Shown here: positions 33,753 to 42,037 of the stretch, in pieces
Position numbering within the stretch: position 1 is the first letter of the stretch
How the letters are laid out: each line of letters opens with the position of its first letter
Assembly (NCBI GenBank): GCA_030372995.1
Contig: JAUCPZ010000010.1
Span: 1-46,724 of the forward strand
DNA: 46,724 nt
Origin: Dehalococcoidia bacterium
GTDB lineage: Bacteria; Chloroflexota; Dehalococcoidia; UBA2247; RBG-13-53-26
Direction of reading: 5' to 3'
Made by a program: the position numbers and the translations under genes
The notes under the pieces: generated by a model
Seen by the model: the letters and a program-made list of their open reading frames with translations, nothing else
Databases searched by the model: none
What the model was told of the DNA's origin: nothing

Positions 33753-34769
33753 CTATGAAGACAGGGCTTGGCTGAGGCTGACCAGTTGCTGCAACTTGTC
33801 CAACGCACGGCCAGTGTCAATGGCCTCCGCGGCCAGCCTGGCTCCCTCCGGTAGGCTCTTCGCCCTGTCTCCGGCAACGATTGCGGCGGCAGCGTTCATC
33901 ACGACTACCTCCCGCTGTGGGCCCAGGGTTCCTGCCAGAATCTGCCGCACCAGCGCGGCGTTCTCAGTTGGCGTGCTCCCCTTGATCTGTTCGAGTCCAG
34001 TGCGGGAGAAACCAAAATCTTCCGGACCGACCGAATAAGTCTTGATGCGGTCGTTTTCAACTTCGTGCACTTGGGTCTTGCCCGTTATGGTGATTTCGTC
34101 CAGGCCGTCGTCACCGTGGACCACCAGCGCATGGCGGCATCCGAGCGTGCGCAGCACCACGGCCATCTTCTCCGCCAGCGATGCGTCCGCCACGCCGAGA
34201 ACCTGGGCCTGGGCGTGGGCTGGATTGGTCAACGGGCCAAGTATGTTGAACACGGTGCGGATGCCGATCTCGCGACGGGGCGGTCCGGCATACTTCATGG
34301 CAGGGTGAAACGCGGGGGCGAACATGAATCCGATCCCGACTTCCTGTAGGCATCTCTCGACCTGCTCTGCATTCAGCTCAATCTTCACGCCGAGGGCTTC
34401 CAAGACATCAGCGCTGCCGCATCGGCTGCTCGCCGCCCGGTTGCCGTGTTTGGCCACCTTGAGTCCCGCACCAGCCGCGACGAATGCCGCGGCGGTGGAG
34501 ATGTTGATGGTGCCGGCGTTGTCGCCACCTGTCCCGCAGGTGTCTACCACGACCCCGTCGGCGCGGACCCGGATGGCCCTGGCTCTCATCACTCTAGCCA
34601 TGCCAGCGATCTCCTCGCTGGTTTCCCCCTTGATCCGCAACGCGGTGACGAACGCGCCAAACTGTGCTGGCGTGACTTCGCCGTTCATGATCTCGGTCAT
34701 GGCCGATTCGGCCTGGTCCATCGAGAGGGACCTGCCGGTCACGAGAGTAGCAATGGCTTCCTTGATCAT
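33753..34769 (-). CDS. trpD: Anthranilate phosphoribosyltransferase
   Basis: A 338-residue enzyme that transfers phosphoribose from PRPP to anthranilate. Seen: the N-terminal helical domain (MNGEVTPAQFGAFVTALRIKGETSEEIAG), VDTCGTGGDNAGTINISTAAAF (PRPP-binding, ~78-99), KHGNRAASSRCGSADVLEALG, and GPLTNPAHAQAQVLGV. It is a separate protein, not fused to TrpG. It overlaps trpG by four bases. Confidence 0.97.
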   Translation of the reverse strand: MIKEAIATLVTGRSLSMDQAESAMTEIMNGEVTPAQFGAFVTALRIKGETSEEIAGMARVMRARAIRVRADGVVVDTCGTGGDNAGTINISTAAAFVAAGAGLKVAKHGNRAASSRCGSADVLEALGVKIELNAEQVERCLQEVGIGFMFAPAFHPAMKYAGPPRREIGIRTVFNILGPLTNPAHAQAQVLGVADASLAEKMAVVLRTLGCRHALVVHGDDGLDEITITGKTQVHEVENDRIKTYSVGPEDFGFSRTGLEQIKGSTPTENAALVRQILAGTLGPQREVVVMNAAAAIVAGDRAKSLPEGARLAAEAIDTGRALDKLQQLVSLSQALSS

Positions 34770-35341
34770 GGCTGCCGCCCCTTATTCAGGAAATTCCTCA
34801 GTAGGTCCTTGCCTACCGGCGTCATGAAAGATTCAGGATGGAACTGGATGCCTTCCACTGGGTACACGCGGTGCTTAAGGCCCATGATGGTGCCGTCGTC
34901 TGTCCACGCGGTCACCTCCAGGCAGTCGGGGAGTCCCGCCGGCATTACCGCCAGAGAGTGGTAGCGTATCGCGGAGAAAGGATTGGGCAATCCCGCAAGG
35001 ACTCCCACGCCATTATGATGAACAAGGGATGACTTACCATGCATCACTGCCTTCGCCCGCCCCACGGTGCCGCCGTAGACATGGCCGATACACTGATGTC
35101 CCAGGCAAACGCCGAGCAGGGGCAATCTCGGCCCGAAATGGCGAATGACATCATTGGAGATGCCGGCGTGCTGCGGTGTCGAAGGACCGGGGGAAATGAC
35201 TATCCGCTCAGGCGCGAGCTTCTCGATTCCTTCGATGGTTATCTTGTCATTGCGCGCCACCATGACATCCTCCCCAAGTTCGCTAAGATACTGAAAGAGG
35301 TTGTAAGTGAAGCTGTCATAGTTGTCGATCAGCAGGAGCAT
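34766..35341 (-). CDS. trpG: Anthranilate synthase glutamine amidotransferase subunit
   Basis: A 191-residue class I glutaminase that supplies ammonia to TrpE. It starts LLIDNYDSFTYNLFQYL. The oxyanion loop SPGPSTP is present, the nucleophile Cys lies in LLGVCLGHQCIG (~79), and the His/Glu pair is in GIQFHPESFMTP. It may also serve 4-amino-4-deoxychorismate synthesis (PabA role), as no second copy is visible. It lies 13 bp after trpE. Confidence 0.96.
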   Translation of the reverse strand: MLLLIDNYDSFTYNLFQYLSELGEDVMVARNDKITIEGIEKLAPERIVISPGPSTPQHAGISNDVIRHFGPRLPLLGVCLGHQCIGHVYGGTVGRAKAVMHGKSSLVHHNGVGVLAGLPNPFSAIRYHSLAVMPAGLPDCLEVTAWTDDGTIMGLKHRVYPVEGIQFHPESFMTPVGKDLLRNFLNKGRQP

Positions 35342-35354
35342 CTTGATTCCTCAC

Positions 35355-36791
35355 TCATACCGAGGCCTCGGCTTGTTCGATCGCCTTCAGCATTCCCTTG
35401 GCCTTGTTCTGAGTCTCCTCATATTCACAGTGTGGCACGCTGTCGTAGACCACGCCACAGCCCGCCTGCATATAGGCAACCCCGCCCTTCATGATGATGG
35501 TCCTGATGGCAATAGCCATATCCATGTTACCGGTGAAGGAGAAGTAGCCGACGGCGCCGGCGTAGATACCCCTCTTCTCGGGTTCCAGTTCGGCGATGAT
35601 CTGCATGGCGCGTATCTTGGGGGCGCCGGAGACGGTACCGGCCGGGAAACACGCGCGCAGGGCATCGAAAGCCGACATGTCCGGTCGGAGTCTTCCTTGG
35701 ACGTGTGTCACCAGATGCATGACGTGGGAGTACTTCTCGACCTCCATCAGGTCGCTGACCTCGACGCTGCCTGGTTCGCTGACGCGGCCGATGTCGTTGC
35801 GCCCGAGGTCCACCAGCATGATGTGCTCGGCCCGCTCCTTCTCGTCATTGCGCAGCTCCTGCTCCAGCCTGGCATCCTCTTCCGGGTTCTTCCCGCGCGG
35901 CCGGGTCCCGGCCAGCGGCCGCGTGATCACGGTCTTCCCTTCCACCCGGAGCAGGATCTCCGGCGAAGCACCGATGATGCAGAATTCCCCCATATCGAAG
36001 AAGAACATGTACGGTGAGGGGCTGATGGTTCTCAATGCCCGATAGACGTCGAGCGGGGCGACATGCGTTGCCTTGGCGAAGCGTTGAGAGAGAACCACCT
36101 GGATGGTTTCGCCGGCGGTGATGTATTCCTTGATCTTGACCACGCAGGCCTCGAAATCCTCACGCGTGAAGTTGGAGGACAGTTTGGCATCCGGGCGGTG
36201 GTGTGGCTTGGCTTGGACATGGCGGGGTGGGAGGGGCTGGCGCAGCTTTTCTACCAGGGCGTCGATTCGATGCACTGCCTCCTGATAGGACTTCTCGATA
36301 TTGCCATTGAGGCGAACGTGGCTGCATACCTTGATACGGTGGGTGACATGGTCGAATACCAGGAGCGTGTCTACGAACATGAACTGGGACTCAGGCAGTC
36401 CGAGAGGATCTTGGTGCGGTGTCGGCAGGTCTTCGAAGCGGGCGGCGGTTTCGTACGAAAGGTAACCGACCGCTCCGCCAGTGAAGCGGGGCAGCCCTTC
36501 GACGGATATGATCCTGTACTTGGCCAACTCCTGGGCGATGGGCTCGAAGGGATCGGCGCCTGCCCTCCCACTGGAGCTGACCACCAGATAGGGGTCGGTA
36601 CCAATGAAACTGTAGCGGGCCAGCCACTGGCCGCCCTCGACGCTCTCCAGGAGGAACGCCCGACCGCCGTGGCTGATCTTCAGGAATGCCGAAACCGGCG
36701 TTTCCAAATCAGCGACGATCTCGCGGTAGATGGGCATGAGGTTGCCCTCGTTCTGGCGCATCTTCGCCTCTTCCAGTGTCGGACTGTACAT
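35355..36791 (-). CDS. trpE: Anthranilate synthase component I
   Basis: A 478-residue chorismate-utilising enzyme that makes anthranilate. The N-terminal part holds the feedback-inhibition pocket with LLESVEGGQWLARYSFIG (the LLES Ser typical of Trp-sensitive enzymes). The C-terminal catalytic core has IQVVLSQRF, RPLAGTRPRG, DLGRNDIG, HLVTHVQGRL, FPAGTVSGAPK and AGAVGYFSFTGNMD. The start at 36791 is preceded by GAGGG; an upstream in-frame Met at 36902 lies within the T-box leader and is not used. It is the first gene of the operon. Confidence 0.97.
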   Translation of the reverse strand: MYSPTLEEAKMRQNEGNLMPIYREIVADLETPVSAFLKISHGGRAFLLESVEGGQWLARYSFIGTDPYLVVSSSGRAGADPFEPIAQELAKYRIISVEGLPRFTGGAVGYLSYETAARFEDLPTPHQDPLGLPESQFMFVDTLLVFDHVTHRIKVCSHVRLNGNIEKSYQEAVHRIDALVEKLRQPLPPRHVQAKPHHRPDAKLSSNFTREDFEACVVKIKEYITAGETIQVVLSQRFAKATHVAPLDVYRALRTISPSPYMFFFDMGEFCIIGASPEILLRVEGKTVITRPLAGTRPRGKNPEEDARLEQELRNDEKERAEHIMLVDLGRNDIGRVSEPGSVEVSDLMEVEKYSHVMHLVTHVQGRLRPDMSAFDALRACFPAGTVSGAPKIRAMQIIAELEPEKRGIYAGAVGYFSFTGNMDMAIAIRTIIMKGGVAYMQAGCGVVYDSVPHCEYEETQNKAKGMLKAIEQAEASV

Positions 36792-36816
36792 GGTTCCCTC
36801 TCTTAAGCCCTGCCCC

Positions 36817-36850
36817 AAAAGCAAAATCCCTCGCCTGTAGGGGCGAGGGA
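36817..36850 (-). terminator. Conditional intrinsic terminator of the trp T-box leader
   Basis: Minus strand TCCCTCGCC-cctaca-GGCGAGGGA then TTTTGCTTTT. It competes with the antiterminator formed around the T-box sequence. It ends 25 bases before the trpE start. Confidence 0.9.
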
Positions 36851-37126
36851 TTGTCCTTCGCGGTACCACCCCACTTGGTTGCTGAACCCTGTTGCTCAGC
36901 AACCATCTCTCTTCAGGTACGGCTCCGGGATTCCCGGGCTATACCCTGAGCTGTGATAACGGTGCTCTCTCCGGCGAAGCCTACTCGAATCTGCTTACGC
37001 TCTCCGTTTCGGTTCGCGGCTCCCGAGTCCATTCAGATCTCTGCGCCAGCACCGGCTCACACCTTCCCCGGCTCTCTGAGCTTCGCTGGAGTCCTACTAG
37101 TCTCGTTCGCAGCCTTTGCTATGCGG
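36817..37126 (-). ncRNA. T-box riboswitch (tRNA-Trp sensing) of the trp operon
   Basis: On the minus strand the leader shows the Stem I pieces AGAGAG and GGTGTGAGCCGG (37077-37051), then the specifier loop CTGAATGGACTC, in which the specifier codon is TGG (Trp) at 37031-37029. The T-box sequence AAGTGGGGTGGTACCGCG is at 36876-36859, and an intrinsic terminator CCCTCGCC...GGCGAGGG followed by ATTTTGCTTTT is at 36850-36817. Known mechanism: uncharged tRNA-Trp pairs with the specifier and with the T-box bulge and stabilises the antiterminator; charged tRNA leads to termination. All parts needed are visible, so transcriptional control of the whole eight-gene operon by Trp starvation is well supported. 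Confidence 0.95.
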
Positions 37127-37131
37127 GTCAC

Positions 37132-37161
37132 ATAGTACAACAACCCGGCGGGACTTGGCAA
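37132..37161 (-). promoter_or_regulatory. trp operon promoter
   Basis: Minus strand: TTGCCA (37161-37156), 18-base spacer, TACTAT (37137-37132). The start point near 37125 gives a leader of about 335 bases that contains the complete T-box. Confidence 0.7.
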
Positions 37162-37204
37162 GTCCTTGATCCGCCGGAAGGCTCCCAAAGAAGTCACAAG
37201 TCCC

Positions 37205-37383
37205 CGCGATAAGCTCACATTCCGGTCGCACGCCGCGCGGATTCCTAAGCCCCGGGGGCATCGGCCGGTGGTGCCGAGGCGCAGGGCGGGTATCGCGCTG
37301 AAACTCACCGGGGCTTCTGAAGAAGATGTTGAGACGAATAGCGGCAGTGATCGATCAACAACCCGAAGAAATGGCTCTGCGGA
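37205..37383. other. Intergenic stretch without recognisable gene
   Basis: Between the divergent trp promoter and the promoter at 37384. I see no convincing coding frame, repeat or RNA motif; a few GC-rich inverted segments occur around 37250-37315. Confidence 0.5.
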
Positions 37384-37419
37384 TTGACATCTATACGATC
37401 AAATCGTATCATTAATACG
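37384..37419 (+). promoter_or_regulatory. Consensus promoter overlapped by ATACG inverted repeats
   Basis: TTGACA (37384-37389), 17-base spacer, TATCAT (37407-37412). ATACGAT-caa-ATCGTAT (37393-37409) is a perfect 7-bp inverted repeat filling the spacer and running into the -10. The right arm also pairs with a third half-site: CGTAT-catta-ATACG (37405-37419). This is a strong candidate for a repressor binding region. Confidence 0.7.
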
Positions 37420-37444
37420 TGCTCTGTTTGCTTAAGGAGGCGAA

Positions 37445-37957
37445 ATGCTGAGACGCCGGTGGACCATCGCGGCTGGCGTGTGCCTGTTGCTTGTCATTGT
37501 CTTTGGCGCGGTATTTGCACCGAAGCTCTTCAGGAGCAGTCACAGTGACCAATCAGCGGAGATCGTCAGGCCAGCACACTGGTGGAAGGCCGATCTCAAT
37601 GAGCGGCAGTTGGGGATACTCCAAGCCCTGTGGGGAAACGACGCCACCATACAGGAGTTCGTCGTGGCTCTGTGGCCGGAGGTCATGGCCGAGCTTCCGT
37701 CTGAAATGGTGGATGCGTGGAAACAAACGAGAGTCTACTGGCCAGCGGAGGATTATGAGGACTGGAGGTGTGGTCCTCTTCAGACGATGTGTTTTGGATT
37801 GGTTGTCCCCGGAAGCGAACAGACTGCGAAGTGCTTCGATGTCTACCTCGGCAGCCTGGCGGCCGAAGAGACAACTCTCAGACGCTCGACGGATCTGGGT
37901 CTCATGGAGGACAGATGCTATCGCGTTTCCCTGTACACCGACCGGGCCATGGAATGA
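37445..37957 (+). CDS. Hypothetical secreted or membrane-anchored protein
   Basis: A 170-residue protein. Residues 1-30 are RRRW plus a hydrophobic helix (TIAAGVCLLLVIVFGAVFA), a signal anchor or signal peptide. The outer domain is rich in Trp and acidic residues (AHWWKADLNERQLGILQALWG, LWPEVMAELP) and has three or four Cys (WRCGP, TMCFG, AKCFD, DRCYR) that may pair. No family is recognised. The AAGGAGG ribosome site is near ideal. It is the first gene after the palindrome-bearing promoter, and the next gene is another exported small protein. Confidence 0.65.
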   Translation: MLRRRWTIAAGVCLLLVIVFGAVFAPKLFRSSHSDQSAEIVRPAHWWKADLNERQLGILQALWGNDATIQEFVVALWPEVMAELPSEMVDAWKQTRVYWPAEDYEDWRCGPLQTMCFGLVVPGSEQTAKCFDVYLGSLAAEETTLRRSTDLGLMEDRCYRVSLYTDRAME

Positions 37958-38000
37958 AGACCGGTCTCCTTGTCCACGGGCTCTTCAGCTCACTTGCAGG

Positions 38001-38012
38001 AAGGAGGTGATT
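38001..38012 (+). promoter_or_regulatory. Isolated full anti-16S match AAGGAGGTGATT
   Basis: A 12-base stretch of which AAGGAGGTGAT (11 bases) complements the expected 3' tail of 16S rRNA, with no ATG, GTG or TTG at normal distance. It lies 79 bases before a second strong site that serves the gene at 38091. It may be a ribosome standby site, the remnant of a lost start, or an unusual ATT start in frame with the next gene. Confidence 0.4.
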
Positions 38013-38090
38013 CGCGCCGCTACTATACCAGATGGCAATCCGTTACCCGATTCGGCAGATTGGCGACAAGACAAAGAAGGAGGTGGGCAA

Positions 38091-38510
38091 ATGACGATCA
38101 CGAAGAGGAAGATCAGTGTCGGCACGCTTGTTCTCGTGGCACTTCTGATTGCCACTGCTTTGCTGCCGACTGTCACTTCAGCTTACAGCGTCACGGGGCA
38201 TTCGTTCGACCCATGGAGGGGTAGCTGGTTGGCCAGCATATACGTATATGGCAAAGGTGAAACGAGCACTGACTTCACTTCGCCCTCGCTGCGGAACACC
38301 GTGTATTTATGGAAGTATGAGGGTGGTGCGTGGGTCGTGAAGCAGTCTGCGGTCGGCACCAAGTCAAATGCGAACTATCTTGCTGTCACCGTCAGACACT
38401 ATCACCCCAGCGGAGGTACTTTCCTCACCCAAACCAAGCATGAGTGGAAGCTGCCTGGTCAGGCTTCATACTACTTTGGTTACTCACAGAGTGGCTCAAG
38501 AAACCTGTAG
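38091..38510 (+). CDS. Small secreted protein
   Basis: A 139-residue protein with a clear signal peptide: MTITKRKISVGTLVLVALLIATALLPTVTSA, cleavage likely after TSA (~31). The mature ~108 residues are Ser/Thr/Tyr/Trp-rich beta-type sequence (SWLASIYVYGKGETST, YLAVTVRHYHPSGG, YYFGYSQSG) with no cysteines, like small extracellular beta-sandwich proteins. No family is recognised. The AAGGAGGTG ribosome site lies five bases before the ATG. The frame is open upstream to 37491 but that part overlaps the preceding gene. Confidence 0.7.
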   Translation: MTITKRKISVGTLVLVALLIATALLPTVTSAYSVTGHSFDPWRGSWLASIYVYGKGETSTDFTSPSLRNTVYLWKYEGGAWVVKQSAVGTKSNANYLAVTVRHYHPSGGTFLTQTKHEWKLPGQASYYFGYSQSGSRNL

Positions 38511-38540
38511 GAGCCTCTTCCTGTCAGGCGCCGCATAGAA

Positions 38541-38588
38541 CCGGGGTGGGGGAGACAGGGAAGAGTGGCGATCTTCCCAGCACCCCGG
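38541..38588 (+). other. Nested stem-loop after the small secreted protein
   Basis: CCGGGGTG (38541-38548) pairs with CACCCCGG (38581-38588), and inside it GGGAAGA pairs with TCTTCCC. No U-run follows, so it is either a processed 3' end or a small structured RNA element. The rest of the 38511-38761 gap shows no gene. Confidence 0.5.
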
Positions 38589-38761
38589 CCTGTCATATGT
38601 GAGCAAGCATGATAAGCAGTCGCCGTTGCCGCTATTCGGGGTGATGGACTTGCCAAAGCCTCATTGAGGCACTGTGCGAGACGGTAGATGAATTGACGAA
38701 GGCTACCCTGGACAACGGGATCGAATAGCGTAAAAGAACCGAACTTGTACACAAATATCTG

Positions 38762-38790
38762 TTGACACATGCACTGCTGGTCTATAACCT
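38762..38790 (+). promoter_or_regulatory. Promoter of the FG-GAP/ABC operon
   Basis: TTGACA (38762-38767) with TAACCT (38785-38790) at 17 bases, or TATAAC at 15. It rules out a TTG start at 38762 for the large protein. Confidence 0.55.
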
Positions 38791-38845
38791 ATTAGGTGTC
38801 AGGATGATGGTCCGCAGCGCAGCAAGCGGGGCACAGAGGTGGCGC

Positions 38846-41800
38846 ATGCCGGGATCTCTTTCGGGCGCGTGCGCACATGCAGCGTCCAAGAGCACTTTTC
38901 ACAAGGTTGCACGAACAGTCATCACTTTCTTGGCGGCCATCCTCATGAGCTCTATCGGCGTCTGTCCTAGCTGTTCCAACAGTCGTGAGCCGCTGGGGGC
39001 CGCATACGGTCAGCTTTCAGCACCATCCGTCGACTGTATCGACACGCTGGGCATTTCCGGTGACGTCATCCAAGTAGTAGCCGGAGGACTGACAGAAGGG
39101 GGACCCGTGGTCGTCCTCCTTGCCACCAGCGACGGGCTGTATGCCGTTTCCGATGGCACGTTGCTGTGGCAGCAGCCTCGAGTCCACTGTCTTGCGCTGG
39201 TGGACGACGTGTCGGGAGACGGGGCCAAAGACCTCGTTATCTGCCGGGGGTCATCAATCTGCGGCTGCGATGGCACCACGGGTGAGATGCTCTGGCAGGT
39301 TACTCCCAGACAACGGGTTTTCGGGCGTGATCTTGGATGGAGTGATTGGGGATTCGACGCCACCGATCTACAGGTCATCGGCACTCGCGGCTCCCAGATA
39401 GTTGCGGTCGCGAGTGGACAGTGTCTCTTTGGGATCAGTGCCTTAGATGGAACTGTGCTATGGAGATTCAGAGGGCACGACAGGTTGTTTTCGTTGGCCG
39501 CGATACCTGACCAGGACGGCGATGGGACAGATGAAGTTGTGGTGGGCACTGAGACCGGCTTCATCCGCCTCGTCAGTGGCGATTCGGGGCGTGCGAAATG
39601 GAAGAAAAAGGTGGGCGAGAAATGGACCGACGAGTACGGGCAACTCATGTATGGTTGGGCAGGCAGCATTGCCGGCCTGCATGGCCGGAGTGGTGCCGTG
39701 GTCATCGGCACGCATGATGGCAGGGTGTGCCTGTTGGACCTTGGCAGGGGCAAGATTGAGTGGGAGAGTCGAGTCGCCGGCAGAGAAGACTATGTTGATG
39801 TCAGGGCGTGGCCTGTAGCGGATGTAACCGGTGATGGGCTGCCCGAGATCTTGGCGGATGTTGGGGCGGCCGCCGCTGTGGCCGGGGAGCCGTCACCGAG
39901 AGGCGTGGCCTTGCTCAATGGCGCGAGCGGCGAGCGGCTATGGGCAACCGAAATCTACTTCTGGGGCACGCTGGGGTCTCGGGTCGCATACCTGGATGGT
40001 CAGCCAGTGGTGCTCGAGTCCCATCCGGATTCAGGTCTCAGAATGATCAGCCTCAGAGACGGCAGCACAGCCAGGTCCCTGAAGGTGACGACGCTCGATG
40101 GAAAGACGCCGCAGGCTATGCAACTGTGTGACAGCAGCTACCTGACATTCTCCAATGACTCGGACTTGGCTGTCGTCTCGGCTGATGGATCTGTGCAGTG
40201 GCACTATCCGAGGGTGAGCAGCGTCTCGGCTGCACGGGGTCGATTCAGCACGGACAACACCCCTGATCTCTTGGCGCGCGGCGAGTGTGCCCAACATTCT
40301 GGCGAGGCGACAGCGACCAGGGTGATCAGCGTGTTGGACGGTGCAACGCACAAGGCAATTTGGCGGTACGAGATCCCGCCTGCGGACTTTGCAGCAGCGG
40401 GTGGCCTTCTCAGTGTTCAGGCAGCTGATGACCTGACAGGGGACGGGATTCAGGATGTGGTGGCCTACAGCGCGTCAACCGTCTTCCGTTTTGACGGCGT
40501 CAGTGGCTCACTGACCCGGTTTGAAGTCGGCGAGAGCATTGTCGACCTGCAGCTGATGAAGATTGGCGCCAACGCCACTGCCCTTCTGGTGGGAATCGAA
40601 GATGGAGTGCTGATACTCGACAAGGACGGCAATAGGCTCTGGGAAAGTGCCTATGCTGATTGGGGCAGCGCCGAACCGGGAGCGGTCCGGGTATTGAATG
40701 ACCTGAACCAAGATGGTACCGATGACCTGGTGATGTTCCTTGCCGACTGCATAGTCGTGGCCAGGAGCATCGGGTCGAGTCCACTTGGTTTTGAGATTCG
40801 CACCTCTATACTGGCTGGCGACAACAAGGTCATCGAGATGAAGGAGTTGGTGGGAGACATCAATGGCGACGGTGTGCAGGAGATAGCCTATCTTGAATAT
40901 GAGCAGGGCGGGACCTCTGAAAACAGCGTTCTGCTGGTTGTCTCGCCGGTTGGCGGCGAGGTGTGGCATCGGTGGGACATGCCGGTGACAGTGGATATAG
41001 CGTGTGCTGACTTCAACGGGGATGGTTTCCCAGACTCTCTGCTTCATTGTCGGGGGCCGAAAAAGCAGGAGCCAACGTGGACTCCCTTCGGTATGCAGAA
41101 TCTCAACCAGACGAAGCTTGAGGTCTACTCTGGAAAGGATGACAGCGTTCTCTGGAGCTTGTCCTTCGCCGAAGACTGGTGGAATGCCGGTGGCGAGAAG
41201 ATGCCGGCGGCGCCTGTCGGCGACATCTCAGGTGATGGAATAGAAGACTTGGCTGTCTGCTCAATAAGGGGAACATATACTGGAGGGAATGCACACGAGA
41301 CGAAGCTGTCTGCGTACAGTGTGGTCAGCGGGTCATTGGTCAAAGAGGTCACCATTCCCGAAGTGCAGGAGGACGATAAATGGCTCCGAGAAGAGAAGAG
41401 TGAGCACGGCCCCGCACGTTGGTATGGCCCGGGCCCGGGAGACGAGTTTCGCTCTGCAGGCGACCTGAACGGAGACGGAATTCCTGAGGTATCTGTTCTG
41501 GCTGGCTACAACAGGTACACCGCTGACAAGCACGTCGTCGCCCTGGTTGACGTTCTTGGCGAACGGGTGCTCTACTTCCTCTCCTCATTCATGTCGCTGA
41601 GTCTTGTCCCGCCCGACGTGTCGGAATTCGCCGTTCTCACCGCAGGAGGCAGCGTGTACTCTTTCAGGGCTGGCGGCAGTCTGCGGGTGACTTCACCCGT
41701 CGCCGGCAGCACCACTGGTTCCCCAGTAGATATCGCCTGGGAGGGCACCGACCATCTGGCCTTGGCCGAGGTCTTCGTAGATGGTCAGAAGAACGCTCAG

Positions 41801-42037
41801 ACGCGAAGCTCGCAGATTGATCTGCGGCTGCATTCAGGAACTCACCGGATAGTGATTCGCTCCACCGATCAATGTGGTGTTGTGTCCTATGCTGCGGCAG
41901 ATTTCGAGGTCAGCCGTGGCTTGCCCTGGGTATCCTGTTTGACCGGTCTCGCAGTGGCGGCCCTATTGGCACTCTACTTCTCCGGCAGGTGGGCCGGACT
42001 CGTGCGCAGGCGCTGGGGCGGGAGGCGGGGCCCATGA
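38846..42037 (+). CDS. Large FG-GAP/VCBS-type repeat surface protein with C-terminal membrane anchor
   Basis: A 1,063-residue exported protein. An N-terminal hydrophobic segment (VARTVITFLAAILMSSIGV, ~20-38) followed by CPSC is a signal peptide or signal anchor. From about 120 to 930 there are nine calcium-binding-like FG-GAP loops of the form D-x-x-G/Q-D-G-x-x-D/E (for example DVSGDGAKD, DQDGDGTDE, DVTGDGLPE, DLNQDGTDD, DFNGDGFPD, DLNGDGIPE). Between them are PQQ-propeller-like strands (GTVLWRFRG). This suggests beta-propellers. An Ig-like region (~950-1020, LRVTSPVAGSTTGSPVDIAW) precedes one membrane helix and a basic tail (GRWAGLVRRRWGGRRGP). The start at 38846 has AGAGGTGG; ATG 38804 is an alternative. 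The stop overlaps the ABC ATPase start (ATGA). Confidence 0.85.
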   Translation: MPGSLSGACAHAASKSTFHKVARTVITFLAAILMSSIGVCPSCSNSREPLGAAYGQLSAPSVDCIDTLGISGDVIQVVAGGLTEGGPVVVLLATSDGLYAVSDGTLLWQQPRVHCLALVDDVSGDGAKDLVICRGSSICGCDGTTGEMLWQVTPRQRVFGRDLGWSDWGFDATDLQVIGTRGSQIVAVASGQCLFGISALDGTVLWRFRGHDRLFSLAAIPDQDGDGTDEVVVGTETGFIRLVSGDSGRAKWKKKVGEKWTDEYGQLMYGWAGSIAGLHGRSGAVVIGTHDGRVCLLDLGRGKIEWESRVAGREDYVDVRAWPVADVTGDGLPEILADVGAAAAVAGEPSPRGVALLNGASGERLWATEIYFWGTLGSRVAYLDGQPVVLESHPDSGLRMISLRDGSTARSLKVTTLDGKTPQAMQLCDSSYLTFSNDSDLAVVSADGSVQWHYPRVSSVSAARGRFSTDNTPDLLARGECAQHSGEATATRVISVLDGATHKAIWRYEIPPADFAAAGGLLSVQAADDLTGDGIQDVVAYSASTVFRFDGVSGSLTRFEVGESIVDLQLMKIGANATALLVGIEDGVLILDKDGNRLWESAYADWGSAEPGAVRVLNDLNQDGTDDLVMFLADCIVVARSIGSSPLGFEIRTSILAGDNKVIEMKELVGDINGDGVQEIAYLEYEQGGTSENSVLLVVSPVGGEVWHRWDMPVTVDIACADFNGDGFPDSLLHCRGPKKQEPTWTPFGMQNLNQTKLEVYSGKDDSVLWSLSFAEDWWNAGGEKMPAAPVGDISGDGIEDLAVCSIRGTYTGGNAHETKLSAYSVVSGSLVKEVTIPEVQEDDKWLREEKSEHGPARWYGPGPGDEFRSAGDLNGDGIPEVSVLAGYNRYTADKHVVALVDVLGERVLYFLSSFMSLSLVPPDVSEFAVLTAGGSVYSFRAGGSLRVTSPVAGSTTGSPVDIAWEGTDHLALAEVFVDGQKNAQTRSSQIDLRLHSGTHRIVIRSTDQCGVVSYAAADFEVSRGLPWVSCLTGLAVAALLALYFSGRWAGLVRRRWGGRRGP

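Noticed and set aside
36880..36902. trpE start at 36902
   Set aside because: This codon lies inside the T-box leader, upstream of the T-box sequence and the terminator. The ATG at 36791 has GAGGG and gives the normal TrpE N-terminus.
37491..38510. Single 339-residue protein spanning 37491-38510
   Set aside because: The first two thirds overlap the well-supported gene at 37445 in another frame. A signal peptide and strong ribosome site place the real start at 38091.
38762..38845. Start of the large FG-GAP protein at TTG 38762
   Set aside because: TTGACA at that position is the -35 of a promoter, and the next region lacks a ribosome site. The ATG at 38846 has AGAGGTGG and leads directly into the hydrophobic signal segment.
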